Shown: positions 1 to 11,869 of the stretch, in pieces
How positions within the stretch are numbered: position 1 is the stretch's first letter
Layout of the letters: each line of letters begins with the position of its first letter
Source of the DNA: Closterium sp. NIES-65
Taxonomy: Eukaryota > Streptophyta > Zygnematophyceae > Desmidiales > Closteriaceae
DNA: 64,000 bases
Reading direction: 5' to 3'
Assembly (NCBI GenBank): GCA_948144175.1
Contig: CANXME010002011.1
Span: 1 to 64,000 of the forward strand
Program-made: the position numbers and the translations under genes
The notes under the pieces: generated by a model
Database searches by the model: none
What the model was told of the DNA's origin: nothing
Seen by the model: only the letters and a program-made list of their open reading frames with translations

Positions 1-406
1 CCTCGTCCCTGTTCCCTTCACTGACTTCGTACTGCTCCTTCTTTCTAGTCCACCTCGTTCGTCTCAGTCTGTGCTTCCGTCTCCTCCTGAGTCGGCCCTC
101 ACTGTGTCGCTCCCTACTCCTGTCACTGACTACTACCGCACGTACCGTCCTGTTCTCTCTCGTGTTCTCGCCTCTCTTGTTACTCACCCTCGTGCCTCTT
201 GTCCTCTGTGTCCGCTCTTACTGCCGCGGTTACTGACTTTGCCTCTCTACCCGCCGCCTTGACTACGCCACCACCACGCTTGTGGCTGCTCCTCCTACCA
301 GTCCTCTGGCCGTCGGGGGTGTGTCTGCCCTTGGCTGTGTACGCCCTAGAGGACAGGCAGTTTGAGCTAGAGTTCCTGGCGGCCGCTCCCCCCTCATCTC
401 TGTGCC

Positions 407-2013
407 ATGCTCCTCGCCCCTGAGGGTGACCCCGACGCCCTTGACATTCCGACTCCTCGCACTTACGCTGAGGCAGTGTCAGGGCCTTGGGCCTCTCAGT
501 GGAGAGCTGCCATGGACGCAGAGATGGCCTCCTACAGATCCACAGGCACCTACGTCGATGAGGTTCCCCCCCCTGGGGCGAACGTAGTCGACGGCATGTG
601 GATCTACAGGGTGAAGCGGCCACCGGATCTCCCCCGGTCTTCAAGGCGCGCTACGTGGCTAGAGGTTTCAGTCAGCGCGAGGGAGTTGACTTCTTTCAGA
701 CCTTCGCACCTACCCCGAAGATGACCACTCTTCGGGTGTTACTACACGTAGCAGCACAGAGAGACTACGAGTTACACTCTCTTGACTTCTCCACTGCTTT
801 CCTTCAGGGCAGCCTACACGAGGAGGTCTGGTTGCGTCGTCCCTCGGCCTTCACTGGCACCTTCCCTCCTGGGACCCAGTGGAGGCTGAGGCGACCTGTT
901 TACGGTCTTCGCCAGGCCCCTCGTGAGTGGCACGACACTCTGCGTTCTACCCTCTCTGACCTTGGGTTCCAGCCGTCTTCTGCCGACCCGTCGCTGTTCG
1001 TTCGTCGTGGCTCCACACCGTTCTTTGTTCTGGTTTACGTCGACGACCTCGTTTTCGCCACTCCGGACAGGGTTGCTTTGGCAGACGTGAAGTCCAAACT
1101 GCAGAAGAGACACACGTGCACTGATCTTGGTGAGCTGCGCCACTACCTTGGCCTGCAGATCACCAGGGACAGAGCCGCTCGCACCATTACACTCTCACAG
1201 TCACACATGGTGCAGCAGGTCCTTCAGCGGTTCGGGCTTCAGCACTCCACCGTACAGCGCACACCTCTCGCTGTTGACCACAGACTCACTGGTCCCTTTC
1301 CTGACGAGCCGTTTGAGCCTAGTGGTCCCTACGCAGAGCTTGTGGGTTGCCTCATGTACCTGATGACTTGTACTCGCCCGGACCTCGCCTTCCCTCTCAG
1401 CATCCTTGCGCGCTTTGTTGCGCCAGGGAGACACCGTCCTGTTCACTGGACGGCAGCTGTGAGGGTGGCGAAGTACCTAGCGACTACATCAGGCGTGGGG
1501 CTAGTTCTTGGAGGGCAGCAGTCTGTCGTACTCACTGGTCACTGTGACTCCTCTTACGCTGACGACGCTGAGACTCACAGGTCTACTCAGGGGTACTGTT
1601 TCAGTCTGGGTTCTGGAGCTGTTTCCTGGCGTTCCACGCGCTCCTCTTCTGTCTCGACCTCTACAGCTGAGGCTGAGATTTACGCTGGTGCCATGGCGGC
1701 ACAGGAGTTGCGGTGGTTGACCTTCTTGCTCACTGACCTTGGTGAGCGGCCGAGCTCTGCACCGACCTTGTTTACTGACAACAAGGCGTCGATCCTCCTC
1801 TGTCGTGAGCCGCGACTGGAGAGCAGAGTGAAGCACATTCACGTCAGGTACTTTCTTCTGCGAGAGTTGCAGAGACGTGGACAGGCTCGCTTCGAGTTCG
1901 TGGAGTCCGAGGCCAACACTGCAGACATCTTCACCAAGGCGCTTCCGCCTTGTGACCACCAGAGGTGTTGTGTGCAGTTAGGCCTTGTTGACACAGGTTC
2001 TAGTCATGCGTAG
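407..2013 (+). pseudogene. copia reverse transcriptase-RNase H, one frameshift
   Basis: The product would copy the element's RNA into DNA and degrade the RNA template. The N-terminal RT part (407 to about 620, motif MWIYRVKR) is in one frame. The rest (VFKARYVARGFSQ, the FQTFAP motif, catalytic VYVDD near 1040, RNase H ending in IFTKALPP) is in another. Comparison with the minus-strand sister copy shows that copy A lacks one G near 624, which accounts for the break. Downstream of that point 471 codons are open with all RT blocks visible. The deletion makes this copy probably non-functional unless it is an assembly error in a G run. Confidence 0.9.
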
Positions 2014-2216
2014 ACTTGAGTTTATTGCCTGCTTCGTCTGTACATTTACTATATATACTTGTGATCTCTTGGACTGGCCTTGTGGCCACTGTTGCTTGTG
2101 CTCAGAGTGTGTGGTGACGTTGTGATCCACCCTGAGCTTTGTTTTCTTTTGGACTGGTCTTGTGACCGTACTCTTTTTGTTTTTGCTAGACACCCCTCAC
2201 TTAGACTATGGGGGTG

Positions 2217-2326
2217 TGTCAAATGTTGTAGCCTGTAGTGAGGTTTGTCTTAGGGGGTACAGAAGTTAGGGTTTGTCATATGTACCCCAACCAACATCAA
2301 TGCCACACTCATTCCTCATTTTGACA
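2217..2326 (+). repeat. 3' LTR of copia copy A (110 bp)
   Basis: It begins TGTC and ends GACA and is preceded by a purine-rich tract (ATGGGGGTG). It aligns end to end with the reverse complement of the two LTRs at 5372-5481 and 12532-12641, with about five or six substitutions. At 110 bp it is very short for a copia LTR. Confidence 0.93.
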
Positions 2327-2424
2327 AAAAGTGGGACTCCACCAGTCGCGGGGAAGAAATCGCACCAGCGACAAGATCAACCGCACACGCACCCAGGGAC
2401 ATCCCCCAATGAAAATATGGGACC

Positions 2425-2905
2425 GTGGGTCCTCGTGTGGCCTAAGAGCCGTTCCCCAGGGGGGGGGGGGAGGGGACCGAGGGCCCCCGCGTGGCCTGAG
2501 AGCCGTGCCCCAGGGGGGGAGGGGACCGAGGGTCCCCGCGTGGCCTGAGAGCCGTCCCCCAGGGGGAGGGGAGGGACCGAGGGTCCCCGCGTGGCCTGAG
2601 AGCCGTCCCCCAAAGGGGGAGGGGACCGAAGGTCCCCGCGTGGCCCGAGAGCCGTCCCCCAGGGGGAGAGGGGACCGAAGGTCCCCGCGTGGCCCGAGAG
2701 CAGTCCCTTAGGGGGGGAAGGGGACCGAAGGTCCCCGTGTGGCCTGAGAGCAGTCCCTTAGGGGGGAAGGGGACTGCAGGTCCCCGTGTGGGCTGAGACC
2801 CATTCCCCAGGGAGGAAAGGGGACCGAGGGTCTGGGGGGTGGCCTGAGAGCCACCCCCTAGGGGGAGAGGGGACCAAGGGTCCCCGTGTGGCTCGAGAGC
2901 TGTTT
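2425..2905. repeat. G-rich tandem array, about 10 units of about 50 bp
   Basis: GTGGCC-GAGAGCCGT recurs at about 2438, 2491, 2540, 2591, 2640, 2689, 2739, 2788, 2839 and 2888, a period of 49-51 bp. Each unit has a G run (up to 12 G near 2460) and a near-palindrome GGGACCGAGGGTCCC. Divergence rises toward the right end. A more decayed echo lies at about 3629-3712. The array starts about 100 bp beyond the copia LTR. Confidence 0.9.
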
Positions 2906-5366
2906 TTACGTACGAGGGAATAGTGGCCCGAAGTTCTGCGCTAGCCAGAAGTCCATTGCCTTCAGGAAAGACATGTAGACTCTAATGTTGGATGCGCGGA
3001 ACCTGATTGTACGGTATACGTTGATGTGGATCATCCTTGGTTATTGCAATGTGCATAAGTTAAAAACGAGGAGTTTTTTAGCCCCACCGTGAGCATTTGA
3101 CCCAAATGTGTTGATTCTAAGCCCCACCTAAAACTAGGGGAGAATTTGATTGGAGCGATCTGATTACAAATGTTTGGTAAAGGGTAACTAAGCAAGGTTT
3201 TTGAATCTCACTGGTACACACATCTAACCTCAACCTCAATCATTGTTTTCTTTGCATGAGGGCAATGCGGAAGGGATAAGGCTTTCGCCATCGTGCACTG
3301 CACATCCACCTTGTTCTATCATACCGGTACATGCTTGGCAAGCGAGGTAGATGATTCTCAATGATTAAGAAATGTTGGGTACCCATCAGCAGTCCGCGCA
3401 TCGAATTAACATGGATGCGCCGTTGGGAGTTACGGATTGACTCTTCATGAAGTTCTCGTCTAACCACCACGCCAAACAACTTCCCCTACTATGGTATCCA
3501 GTTCAAGTTCAGACACTCGCTCTGTAGTTAGTCGGGAGCATCAAACTGTTTGAAGCGCACATCACATTGAAATGTCAATCGCATAATACCGTAGCAGATT
3601 CCATTGTTTCATATTCGACACCCAAGGTCCCGTTAGTGGTCAGAGGGCCATTTCCCGAGGCGAAAGGAGCAGAAGGTCCTTGATGGCCAGAGGGTTGTTC
3701 CCCAAGGAAGGGAGGCCTGGGCTGGTATGATACTTATTGTGGCCTTATAATGGAGATATTATACGATTTTGGTTGCTGAGAAGAGTCATCTTTCACTGTT
3801 GATCAAGGGAAATAGGAGTCCAACTTCTCATAATACCATATATATGCTTGGACGCATGCACCATGCGGTGAACATGGAAGCACATTGCCCAAACTCGCTC
3901 CCATCTGCGTGTAATTCACATCGTCGTTGGCTAGCAAGCACACTATTAGGCCCTGCATGGCCATAGAGTATTTTGGAGGTGCTTACACAGTCGTCTAATC
4001 ACGTTATCGAACCTGTGTGGATCAACTCCGTTGATGGTCAGATCCTCATACCATTTGACACACCAAGATCTGCGTTGCGGTACTCTACATAAAGAAACTG
4101 TAGGGATGCATCGAGCTCTAGTCAACGACTGAAGATATCGGCCATTATACTCGTAGGGCAACGGAGACAAGCGACGTGTTCGGTTGAAAGAGCGTTGCGA
4201 TACAATAACTTATCGTTTTTTGTGAAACGAAAATCCACATTCCAAATGATGGCATGGATGAAATTTCCTACCGGTCGATATATTTGACTAGCGTTCATAT
4301 TGTACTCTTCCTAGCGCATCCCTTACGCCTCAGACTACACCCATCCCAAGCTACCCAACCTCCTTCCCTAGTTGCGATTTCTCTTCCTGATGGTTCTGCG
4401 CCAGTTGGCATCCTTCCTTCCGTAGGAGTTTTGTCCGTTGGTGTGTTCCAGCAAACACCTGCGAACATGAAAGGCATCTCATGACACTAAAACTCATTCA
4501 GGAAAAATGCAGTTGCCGCTCAATCCGTCACATAGAAATCACTCGCATGTTATCGTGCTTTGTTATCCAACCGTCAGCTCGTTCACATCCTCAACAGTGA
4601 ACAACAGATGTCGGCGAATCCTGACGGTCGCAATTATTCATCGAGGGCTGACATGCACCGACATCCAGCTACATGGTCACTACGGACACGCCCGAAAACA
4701 CCAACTACCACCAGTTCAACACACTCTACTCTACTGCCGCACCAACAACCAGGACATCCACCACCCCCAGGGAACGAGCAATCTCCATGCACAACATTTC
4801 CGAACCCTATCAACACGGAAGAGAGCAATTACAAACGGCACCCCTCTCAGCACTTCGTCGACGCCATCAATCGCAACTACACGTCCTCAACGTCCCCAAC
4901 CACACATGTCTCAGATGACCCAATTCTAATGAAGCACGGTTGCCATTGCAAGAACAGAAAGCAAGCTTTCTCAATATGATTTTTTTCGAAAGTGTGTAAC
5001 ACTTTCTAAAAATGCGTATTGTGAAAGCGCAGCTGACTGTAGCGCAGCAAGGCAACTGCGAATTACCATTCGCCGAATATATAAGAGGGTTGGAGGCCAT
5101 TTGGCCTCCACCCACGTCTTCATTTTGGAACTTTGCAGTTCCTCTCCCCACCCACCCACCCTGATCATTTACATGTATGATTTATGGTTGGACAAGAATG
5201 CTGTAATTACTGCAATTCTAATGAAGCACGTTGCCATTGCAAGAACAGAAAGCAAGCTTTCTCAATTTGTGCTTTGGTGTAGGCTTCAGTTAGCAGTGTA
5301 GTATCCTCTTATACCGTAGTGACGCTGACTGTAAGTAATAAGTTGCATTTGCAACAATTTTCAGTG
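2906..5366. other. Gene-poor spacer between the two copia copies
   Basis: No recognisable gene. It is less GC-rich than the flanking elements. It contains a decayed copy of the G-rich repeat (3629-3712) and a 54/55-bp direct repeat (4921-4975 and 5213-5266). Plus-strand open frames of about 140 codons at 4507-4979 are Thr/Ser/Pro/His-rich and resemble no family I know. Confidence 0.6.
4921..5266. repeat. 54/55-bp direct repeat pair
   Basis: The segment starting CAATTCTAATGAAGCACG and ending CAAGCTTTCTCAAT occurs at 4921-4975 and again at 5213-5266. The only clear difference over the core is a one-base indel (GCACGGTTGCC against GCACGTTGCC). The 237 bp between the copies shows no coding signal. 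Confidence 0.9.
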
Positions 5367-5371
5367 TCTAA

Positions 5372-5481
5372 TGTCAGAATGAGGAATGAATGTTCCATTG
5401 ATGTTGGTTGGGGTACATATAACAAACCCTAACTTCTGTACCCCCTAAGACAAACCTCACTACAGGCTACAACATTTGACA
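5372..5481 (-). repeat. 3' LTR of copia copy B
   Basis: A 110-bp repeat with TG...CA ends, identical to the copy at 12532-12641. Outside it lies TCTAA at 5367-5371. Inside it, on the minus strand, lies the purine-rich tract CTATGGGGGTG that would prime plus-strand synthesis. Confidence 0.97.
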
Positions 5482-5742
5482 CACCCCCATAGCCTAAGTG
5501 AGGGGTGTCTAGCAAAAACAAAAAGAGTACGGTCACAAGACCAGTCCAAAAGAAAACAAAGCTCAGGGTGGATCACAACGTCACCACACACTCTGAGCAC
5601 AAGCAACAGTGGCACAAGGCCAGTCCAAGAGATCACAAGTATATATAGCAAGTGTTACAGACGAAGCAGGCAATAAACTCAAGTCTACACATGACTAGAA
5701 CCTGTGTCAACAAGGCCTAACTGCACACAACACCTCTGGTGG

Positions 5743-8096
5743 TCACAAGGCGGAAGCGCCTTGGTGAAGGATGTCTGCAGTGTTGGCCTCGGACTCCACG
5801 AACTCGAAGCGAGCCTGTCCACGTCTCTGCAACTCTCGCAGAAGAAAGTACCTGACGTGAATGTGCTTCACTCTGCTCTCCAGTCGCGGCTCACGACAGA
5901 GGAGGATCGACGCCTTGTTGTCAGTAAACAAGGTCGGTGCAGAGCTCGGCCGCTCACCAAGGTCGGCGAGCAAGAAGGTCAACCACCGCAACTCCCTGTG
6001 CCGCCATGGCACCAGCGTAAATCTCAGCCTCAGCTGTAGAGGTCGAGACAGAAGAGGAGCGCGTGGAACGCCAGGAAACAGCTCCAGAACCCAGACTGAA
6101 ACAGTACCCCTGAGTAGACCTGTGAGTCTCAGCGTCGTCAGCGTAAGAGGAGTCACAGTGACCAGTGAGTACGACCAGACTGCTGCCCTCCAAGAACTAG
6201 CCCCACGCCTGATGTAGTCGCTAGGTACTCGCCACCCTCACAGGCTGCCGTCCAGTGAACAGGACGGTTGTCTCCCTGGCGCAACAAAGCGCGCAAGGAT
6301 GTTGAGAGGGAAGGCGAGGTCCGGGCGAGTACAAGTCATCAGGTACATGAGGCAACCCACAAGCTCTGCGTAGGGACCACTAGGCTCAAACGGCTCGTCA
6401 GGAAAGGGACCAGTGAGTCTGTGGTCAACAGCGAGAGGTGTGCGCTGTACGGTGGAGTGCTGAAGCCCGAACCGCTGAAGGACCTGCTGCACCATGTGTG
6501 ACTGTGAGAGTGTAATGGTGCGAGCGGCTCTGTCCCTGGTGATTTGCGGGCCAAGGTAGTGGCGCAGCTCACCAAGATCAGTGCACGTGTGTCTCTTCTG
6601 CAGTTCGGACTTCACGTCTGCCAAAGCAACCCTGTCCGGAAGTGGCGAAAACGAGGTCGTCAATGTAGACCAGAACAAAGAACGGTGTGGAGCCACGACG
6701 AACAAACAGCGACGGGTCGGCAGAAGACAGCTGGAACCCAAGGTCAGAGAGGGTAGAACGCAGAGTGTCGTGCCACTCACGAGGGGCCTGGCGAAGACCG
6801 TAAACAGGTCGCCTCAGCCTCCACTGGGTCCCAGGAGGGAAAGTGCCAGTGAAGGCCGAGGGACGACGCAACCAGACCTCCTCGTGTAGGCTGCCTTGAA
6901 GGAAAGAAGTGGAGAAGTCGAGAGAGTGTAACTCTTAGACTCTCTGTGCTGCTACGTGTAGTAACACCCGAAGACGTGGTCATCTTCGGGGTAGGTGCGA
7001 AGGTCTGAAAGAAGTCAACTCCCTCGCGCTGACTGAAACCTCTAGCCACGTAGCGCGCCTTGAAGACCGGGGGAGATCCCGGTGGCCGCTTCACCCTGTA
7101 GATCCACATGCCGTCGACTACGTTCGCCCCAGGGGGGGGAACCTCATCGACGTAGGTGCCTGTGGATCTGTAGGAGGCCATCTCTGCGTCCATGGCAGCT
7201 CTCCACTGAGAGGCCCAAGGCCCTGACACTGCCTCAGCGTAAGTGCGAGGAGTCGGAATGTCAAGGGCGTCGGGGTCACCCTCAGGGGCGAGGAGCATGG
7301 CACAGAGATGAGGGGAAGCGGCCGCCAGGAACTCTAGCTCAAACTGCCTGTCCTCTAGGGCGTCACAGCCAAGGGCAGACACACCCCCGACGGCCAGAGG
7401 ACCGGTAGGAGGAGCAAGCCACAAGCGTGGTGGCGTAGTCAAGGCGACGGGTAGAGGCAAAGTCAGTAACTGCGGCAGTAAGAGCGGACACAGAGGACAC
7501 AGAGGCACGAGGGTGAGTAACAAGAGAGGCGAGAACACGAGAGAGAACAGGACGGTACGTGCGGTAGTAGTCAGTGACGGGAGCAGGGAGCGACACGGTG
7601 AGGGCCGACTCAGGAGGAGACGGAAGCACAGACTGAGACGGACGAGGTGGACTAGAACAAAGTAAGGCAGTACGAAGGTCAGTGAAGGGAACAGGAGACG
7701 AGGGACGAGCACGAGGGAGCGACGAGTAGCCCAAGAACGAGACGGAGGAGGAGAGGACAAAGGCGGAGAACTGGAGAAAACAGCGCGGGAGGAGTCAGGC
7801 GGAGGAAACGTGGGACCGTAGACAGGAGGAGAGGCGGAGGAGGGAGGAGAAGGGGAGGGGAGACCAAGGGCCCGAAGACCCGAGACAGGAGGAGGAAGTG
7901 GCTGCTGCTGCTGCTGCTGCGACTGCTGCTGCTGCGGACGCGGCTGCTGCTGGGACTGCTGCTCCTGCGGCTCCAGCGGCTGCTGCTGGGACTGCTGCTC
8001 CTGCGGCTCCAGCTGCTGCTGCTGCTCCTCCAGCCGCTTGTAACTCCCTCTCCTCTCTCTCCAACGCCAGCTGCTCGTCACGGGCACGGCGAACAC
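5743..8096 (-). pseudogene. copia copy B reverse transcriptase and RNase H, frameshifted
   Basis: Three minus-strand frames together carry the RT and RNase H seen in copy A. 8096 to about 6960 holds the linker and N-terminal RT (MWIYRVKRPP, FQTFAPTPKM). About 6871-6238 holds the palm with YIDD in place of copy A's YVDD. About 6193-5743 holds RNase H. Against copy A, an extra G in the codons just after the FAPTPK motif (near 6980) causes the first break. The linker region 7800-8090 contains CTG/CAG runs coding polyglutamine. The pieces do not form one open frame, so the enzyme is probably not made from this copy. Confidence 0.88.
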
Positions 8097-8339
8097 GAGC
8101 CTGGTGCCTAGTCGGGTAGGGGTGGGGGGGGCGGAGTAGTGTCCGAAGCAGCGGCAGCTCCAGAGTCAACCCCCGAAGAACCAGGCGCACCACCCCCAGA
8201 GGCAGCACTAACACCAGGTCCAGACCCAGGCTCACCAGAACCCGAAGGAGGCGCATCCTCACCCCCAGAGGGAGCACCCCCAGTGTCCGCGCGGCCAGCA
8301 CCAGCTCCCGGACGACAAGAGTCCTCTGCACCCACCGGG

Positions 8340-9795
8340 TCAGCTCCAACTCCAGAACCAGAAACTCCAGCTCCAACTCCAGCACCCCCAGAACCAAAAA
8401 CTCCAGTGCCTCCTCCAGCTCCACCTCCTGCTCCAACACCAGCTCCACCTACAGCTCCAACACCAGCTCCAACTCCAGCACCCCCAGAAACCAGAAACCG
8501 GTACAGGAACAGGCGCAGCACCAACCTCTCGAGAGCTAGCACCAGCGGCACGCTGCGAGGAGGACTGTGGGGAGGGAGGCTGTACCGGAGGGGCTACCGA
8601 AGGAGGAGGGGTAGCCTGGGACACACCTGACGGGGCTGGGCCAGGGGGGGGAGGCTGTACCGGGGGAGCAGGAGGGGGAGCGGCAGTCAGGAAGAGGGGG
8701 GGAGGAGGAACCGGGAGACCTCGACTGGGGTACCTGACGTAGTACGGAGTGGACTCCTCGAAACGGACGTCACGGGAGTCAAAGAACCGGTGAGAGGGAG
8801 GGTGGTAAAAGGTGAAGTCAGAGGAGTCCTCAGGGAAACCAAGGAAGACACAGGGGACGGCACGAGGCGAGAGCTTGTCCGCGGAGGTGTCGCGGACAAG
8901 AGCCAAGCACCCCCAGACACGAAACCGCGACGCAACACCAGGGGACCCTGTCCAAAGACTGGTCGGTGAAACCTCTGGTCGAGAGACACGTGGCCAGAGG
9001 TTCAGCTGGTGCGCGGCGTACCTGACCGCGTAGGGCCACAGAAAATGGGGGGCACAGGCGTGAGTCAGGGAGGTGCGGGCGATCTCCATGACCAGGCCTA
9101 TGCGGCGCTCAGCAACCCCATTCTGCTGTGGGGACTCTAGAAGCGTCCAGGACTGACGAATGCCCTACTCGCGACAGAATCCAGTGAGAATGCCGGAGCG
9201 AAACTCACCCCCACGGTCGGAGTGGAGACAGCTGACACGACGACCACGAGTGTCCTCGGTGGTGAGCAACCACCTGATCAGCGTAGAAGTCACCTCAGAC
9301 TTCTTCGCCAGAGGGAACACTGTGGTGTAGCGGGAGAAGTCGTCAACGACCACCAGAAAGTAACGCTCACGCTCAGGGCCTAGACGAGGGGCGGGGCCCC
9401 AGACGTCCAAGTGAAGCGTCTCAAAAGGCTCGGTGGCCGGACGAAGGGAGGAGGAGTGAGGGGTGGCGCGCAGCCTACCCTCGACGCAGGGACGACACGG
9501 CGGCGCAAGCGAAGGCGGCAGCGACGGCAAGACACGTGGGAGGCCTAGGACAAGACGCTGACTAGACATAGCGCGCAGACGAGGAAGGGACGGGTGCCCC
9601 ATCCGGTGGTGCCACAGAACGGTGGGGTGGGCAAGCGACCGGCAGGAGCACGACGCAGCGACTGGAACAGACGTAGGAACCTGACACGACACAGACACCT
9701 GGGGGGACGAAGCAACCTGGTGAGACGCGGGGACCCGAACGGGGGGGGGAACCGGGGGCAGTGGCAGTAGGTGGGGCTGCTGGTGCGGCCGCTGG

Positions 9796-9828
<33 letters not shown>

Positions 9829-10178
9829 GGCTGCGGCTGCGGCTGCTGCTGCTGCTGCGGCTGCTGCTGCGGCGCACGCGGGCCAGTGTGAAGAGTGTAG
9901 AGACCCGAGCCCGGCTCAGCAGTAAAGGTAGCAAGAGGCTGGTAAGAGTCTCCGTCAACACACACCGCAGTCTCTCCAGAAGGCTCAAACCACACACCCA
10001 CGTGCTGACTCACGAGGGGTCGCACGCCCACCAAGTTCCGGGAGAACGAGGGGACGTGAAACCCAGTGAGAGACCCGGAGGGAGCAGCACGTGGGTGTGT
10101 GGTTTGAGCCTTCTGGAGACGGTAAAGTGGTAGTGTGACGTGCAGTGACTGGTCCCGTAGTGGGATCAGCCAACGCAA
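8340..10178 (-). pseudogene. copia copy B pre-integrase and integrase, interrupted
   Basis: The frame opening near 10178 contains the zinc-binding pre-integrase segment (HHRMGHPSLPRL, then CRPC) and the integrase core with LHLDVWGP and LHSDRGGEF, supplying the first two catalytic aspartates. A TAG at 9165-9167 interrupts the core. The same frame reopens with QQNGVAERR, which carries the catalytic glutamate, and continues to about 8340. A glutamine/proline tract coded by CTG/CAG repeats (9788-9870) precedes the zinc segment. A low-complexity C-terminal tail (8340-8500) derives from a short tandem repeat. A single stop in an otherwise intact DD35E core suggests recent inactivation. Confidence 0.88.
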
Positions 10179-11792
10179 CAGAAACAGGCGCAGGAAGTGG
10201 TGTAAGTGTCGTGCTGTCCCGAAAGAAGCAGTGGGAGGCTCCAGAGTCCAGTGTGAACGACAGCGATGCGTCCCCTGAGGTAGTCACTGGTCTAGAGTCT
10301 ACACAAGTACCTACACTAGCAACAGGCAACTGAGTAAGACTAGCACCTAAGCTAACAACACCAGAGTAAACAGAGTCAGAAACACTAGAGTCAACAACAG
10401 CATACATAGCATGAGGAGCACTAATCAGATCAACTAACTGCTCAGCAGACATGCCCCACAGAGCGGAGCTGTAGCGCTGAACCAGAGGAAGCCAGTCAGG
10501 AGCAGGACCGCCAACCCCGTAGGTCAACCGGACCGTGTCAGTGAGCTGAGCAAAGCACTGACCAGGGGGGTGAAAGCGGCCACAAGGGTGGCCCCGACGA
10601 GGACCTGTCTGAACCTGGTAGGGGCAGGGAGGGTAAGCCGCACCGCGCTGGGGCTGACGCAGCCCCGACCCCGGAGCCAGCTGCTGACGCTGCTGCTGCT
10701 GAGGCTGCTGGGAGGAAAGGGGCTGCTGCTGCTGCTGAAGGTGCTGCTGACGCTGAGCCTGGTACCACGCCGCTGCTCCACCTAGCGGGGCCGGCAGTAC
10801 AGGAGGCGACTGACGAGCTCGGGGGTCGCCGCCACCAGCAGGTGCAGTGGAGTCACCAGCCGCTGCACGAGGGGTCTCTCCAGACGCTGCAGTCCCACCA
10901 CCGCCAGTCGCAACAGCACCCCCACTACCTCCGCTACCCCCGCCTCCACCTCCACCAGAACCACCTTTCTTGCCCCCCCTGCCGCGGGACCGCGACGCAG
11001 TCGTAACAGCAGCCGCAGTCGCGTCAGTAGTGGCAGTGGCAAGAGAGGCAGTGAAGGTGGGTAACTGCGGGACTGTGCACCCGTGGAAGAGTGGGGGGGA
11101 CACAGTACCAGAGGCGGCAGCTACCGAACGAAGGTTGCTCTCGACGTCCTTGAGTGCAGACTCAAGGACCTCGATAGTCAGCTCACTAGGGTGCTTCAGC
11201 AGAAGCGCGTCACGAACGGAGGCAAGGCGGTCAGGGAGGCTAGTGGCGATGAAATAGACAGTGATCGCCATGGGGGGAGGAAGCAGTGCAAGCTGTGCCT
11301 CAGTGCAAGCAGCGGGGTAACTAGCGTCGAGCGAGCGGAGGTGAGCGATCAAGTCAGCAGAGCGCTCAAACGAGGCAAGATCAGGAAACAGGAACGGGAG
11401 GAAAAGACGGCCAAGAGAGACAGTAGCGGGAGTAGAGTAGCGGGCCTTAATCGCAGTGAGGTACGCAGCAGCGGTGCGAACCTGAGTAAAGTGGACCTCC
11501 TCAGACTCAGGGAGGAGGCTGCTGAGTGCGATGCAGGCCGCAGCGTCACGCGACGTCCAAGCCGTCCGGTCAGCGCGCTGACGGGCAAAGCGAGCCGTAG
11601 CAGCGTCGTCAGGAGCAGGGCCTAAAGCTGTAGGCTCGGGGGGCTCGGGGAGGTCACCAGTAGCGTGTGACCAGAGGGTCTCGCCCCCCCTGGACCTGAC
11701 TCTCTAACAGACGGCGAGCGCGAAGAAGCCAGACGGAAAAGTCAAGGGGTTCTACCGTCAGCGTCGAAACGAAGAACTCGCGGAGTCGCCAT
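9985..11792 (-). pseudogene. copia copy B gag and protease
   Basis: An ATG at 11790-11792 opens a gag-like protein (MATPRVLRFDADG). A frameshift occurs about 15 codons in, near 11750. From about 11620 the frame runs on through a helical capsid-like region (SFERSADLIAHLRSLDASYP), a glycine-rich and then glutamine-rich segment, and the aspartic protease motif LDSGASHCFF near 10240. The frame is lost near 10120, before pre-integrase. The capsid would package element RNA and the protease would cut the polyprotein. The gag/protease boundary was not resolved. Confidence 0.82.
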
Positions 11793-11869
11793 AGTGAGAA
11801 CTAAAGCGAACGAACAGGCGAGTAAGAACCGGGGGGGAAGAGGACTCAGTTGCAGGGGAAGAGTGGGCT

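Larger units (their letters stand above)
1..2326 (+). mobile_element. Ty1/copia-like LTR retrotransposon, copy A (5' part outside window)
   Basis: This is the 3' part of a copia-type element reading left to right: proline-rich linker, reverse transcriptase, RNase H, a short 3' untranslated stretch, then a 110-bp LTR. It belongs to the same family as the complete minus-strand element at 5367-12646, since the protein and LTR sequences match closely. Its 5' LTR, gag and most of integrase lie beyond the left edge, so no target duplication can be checked. Its 3' end faces the 3' end of the other copy. Family assignment rests on the domain order and on Ty1-type RT motifs. Confidence 0.9.

Noticed and set aside
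7898-8630. Ala-rich and Pro-rich extensin-like plus-strand frames
   Set aside because: They are antisense to the copia linker and integrase tail; composition comes from CTG/CAG and CCAGCTCCAACT repeats.
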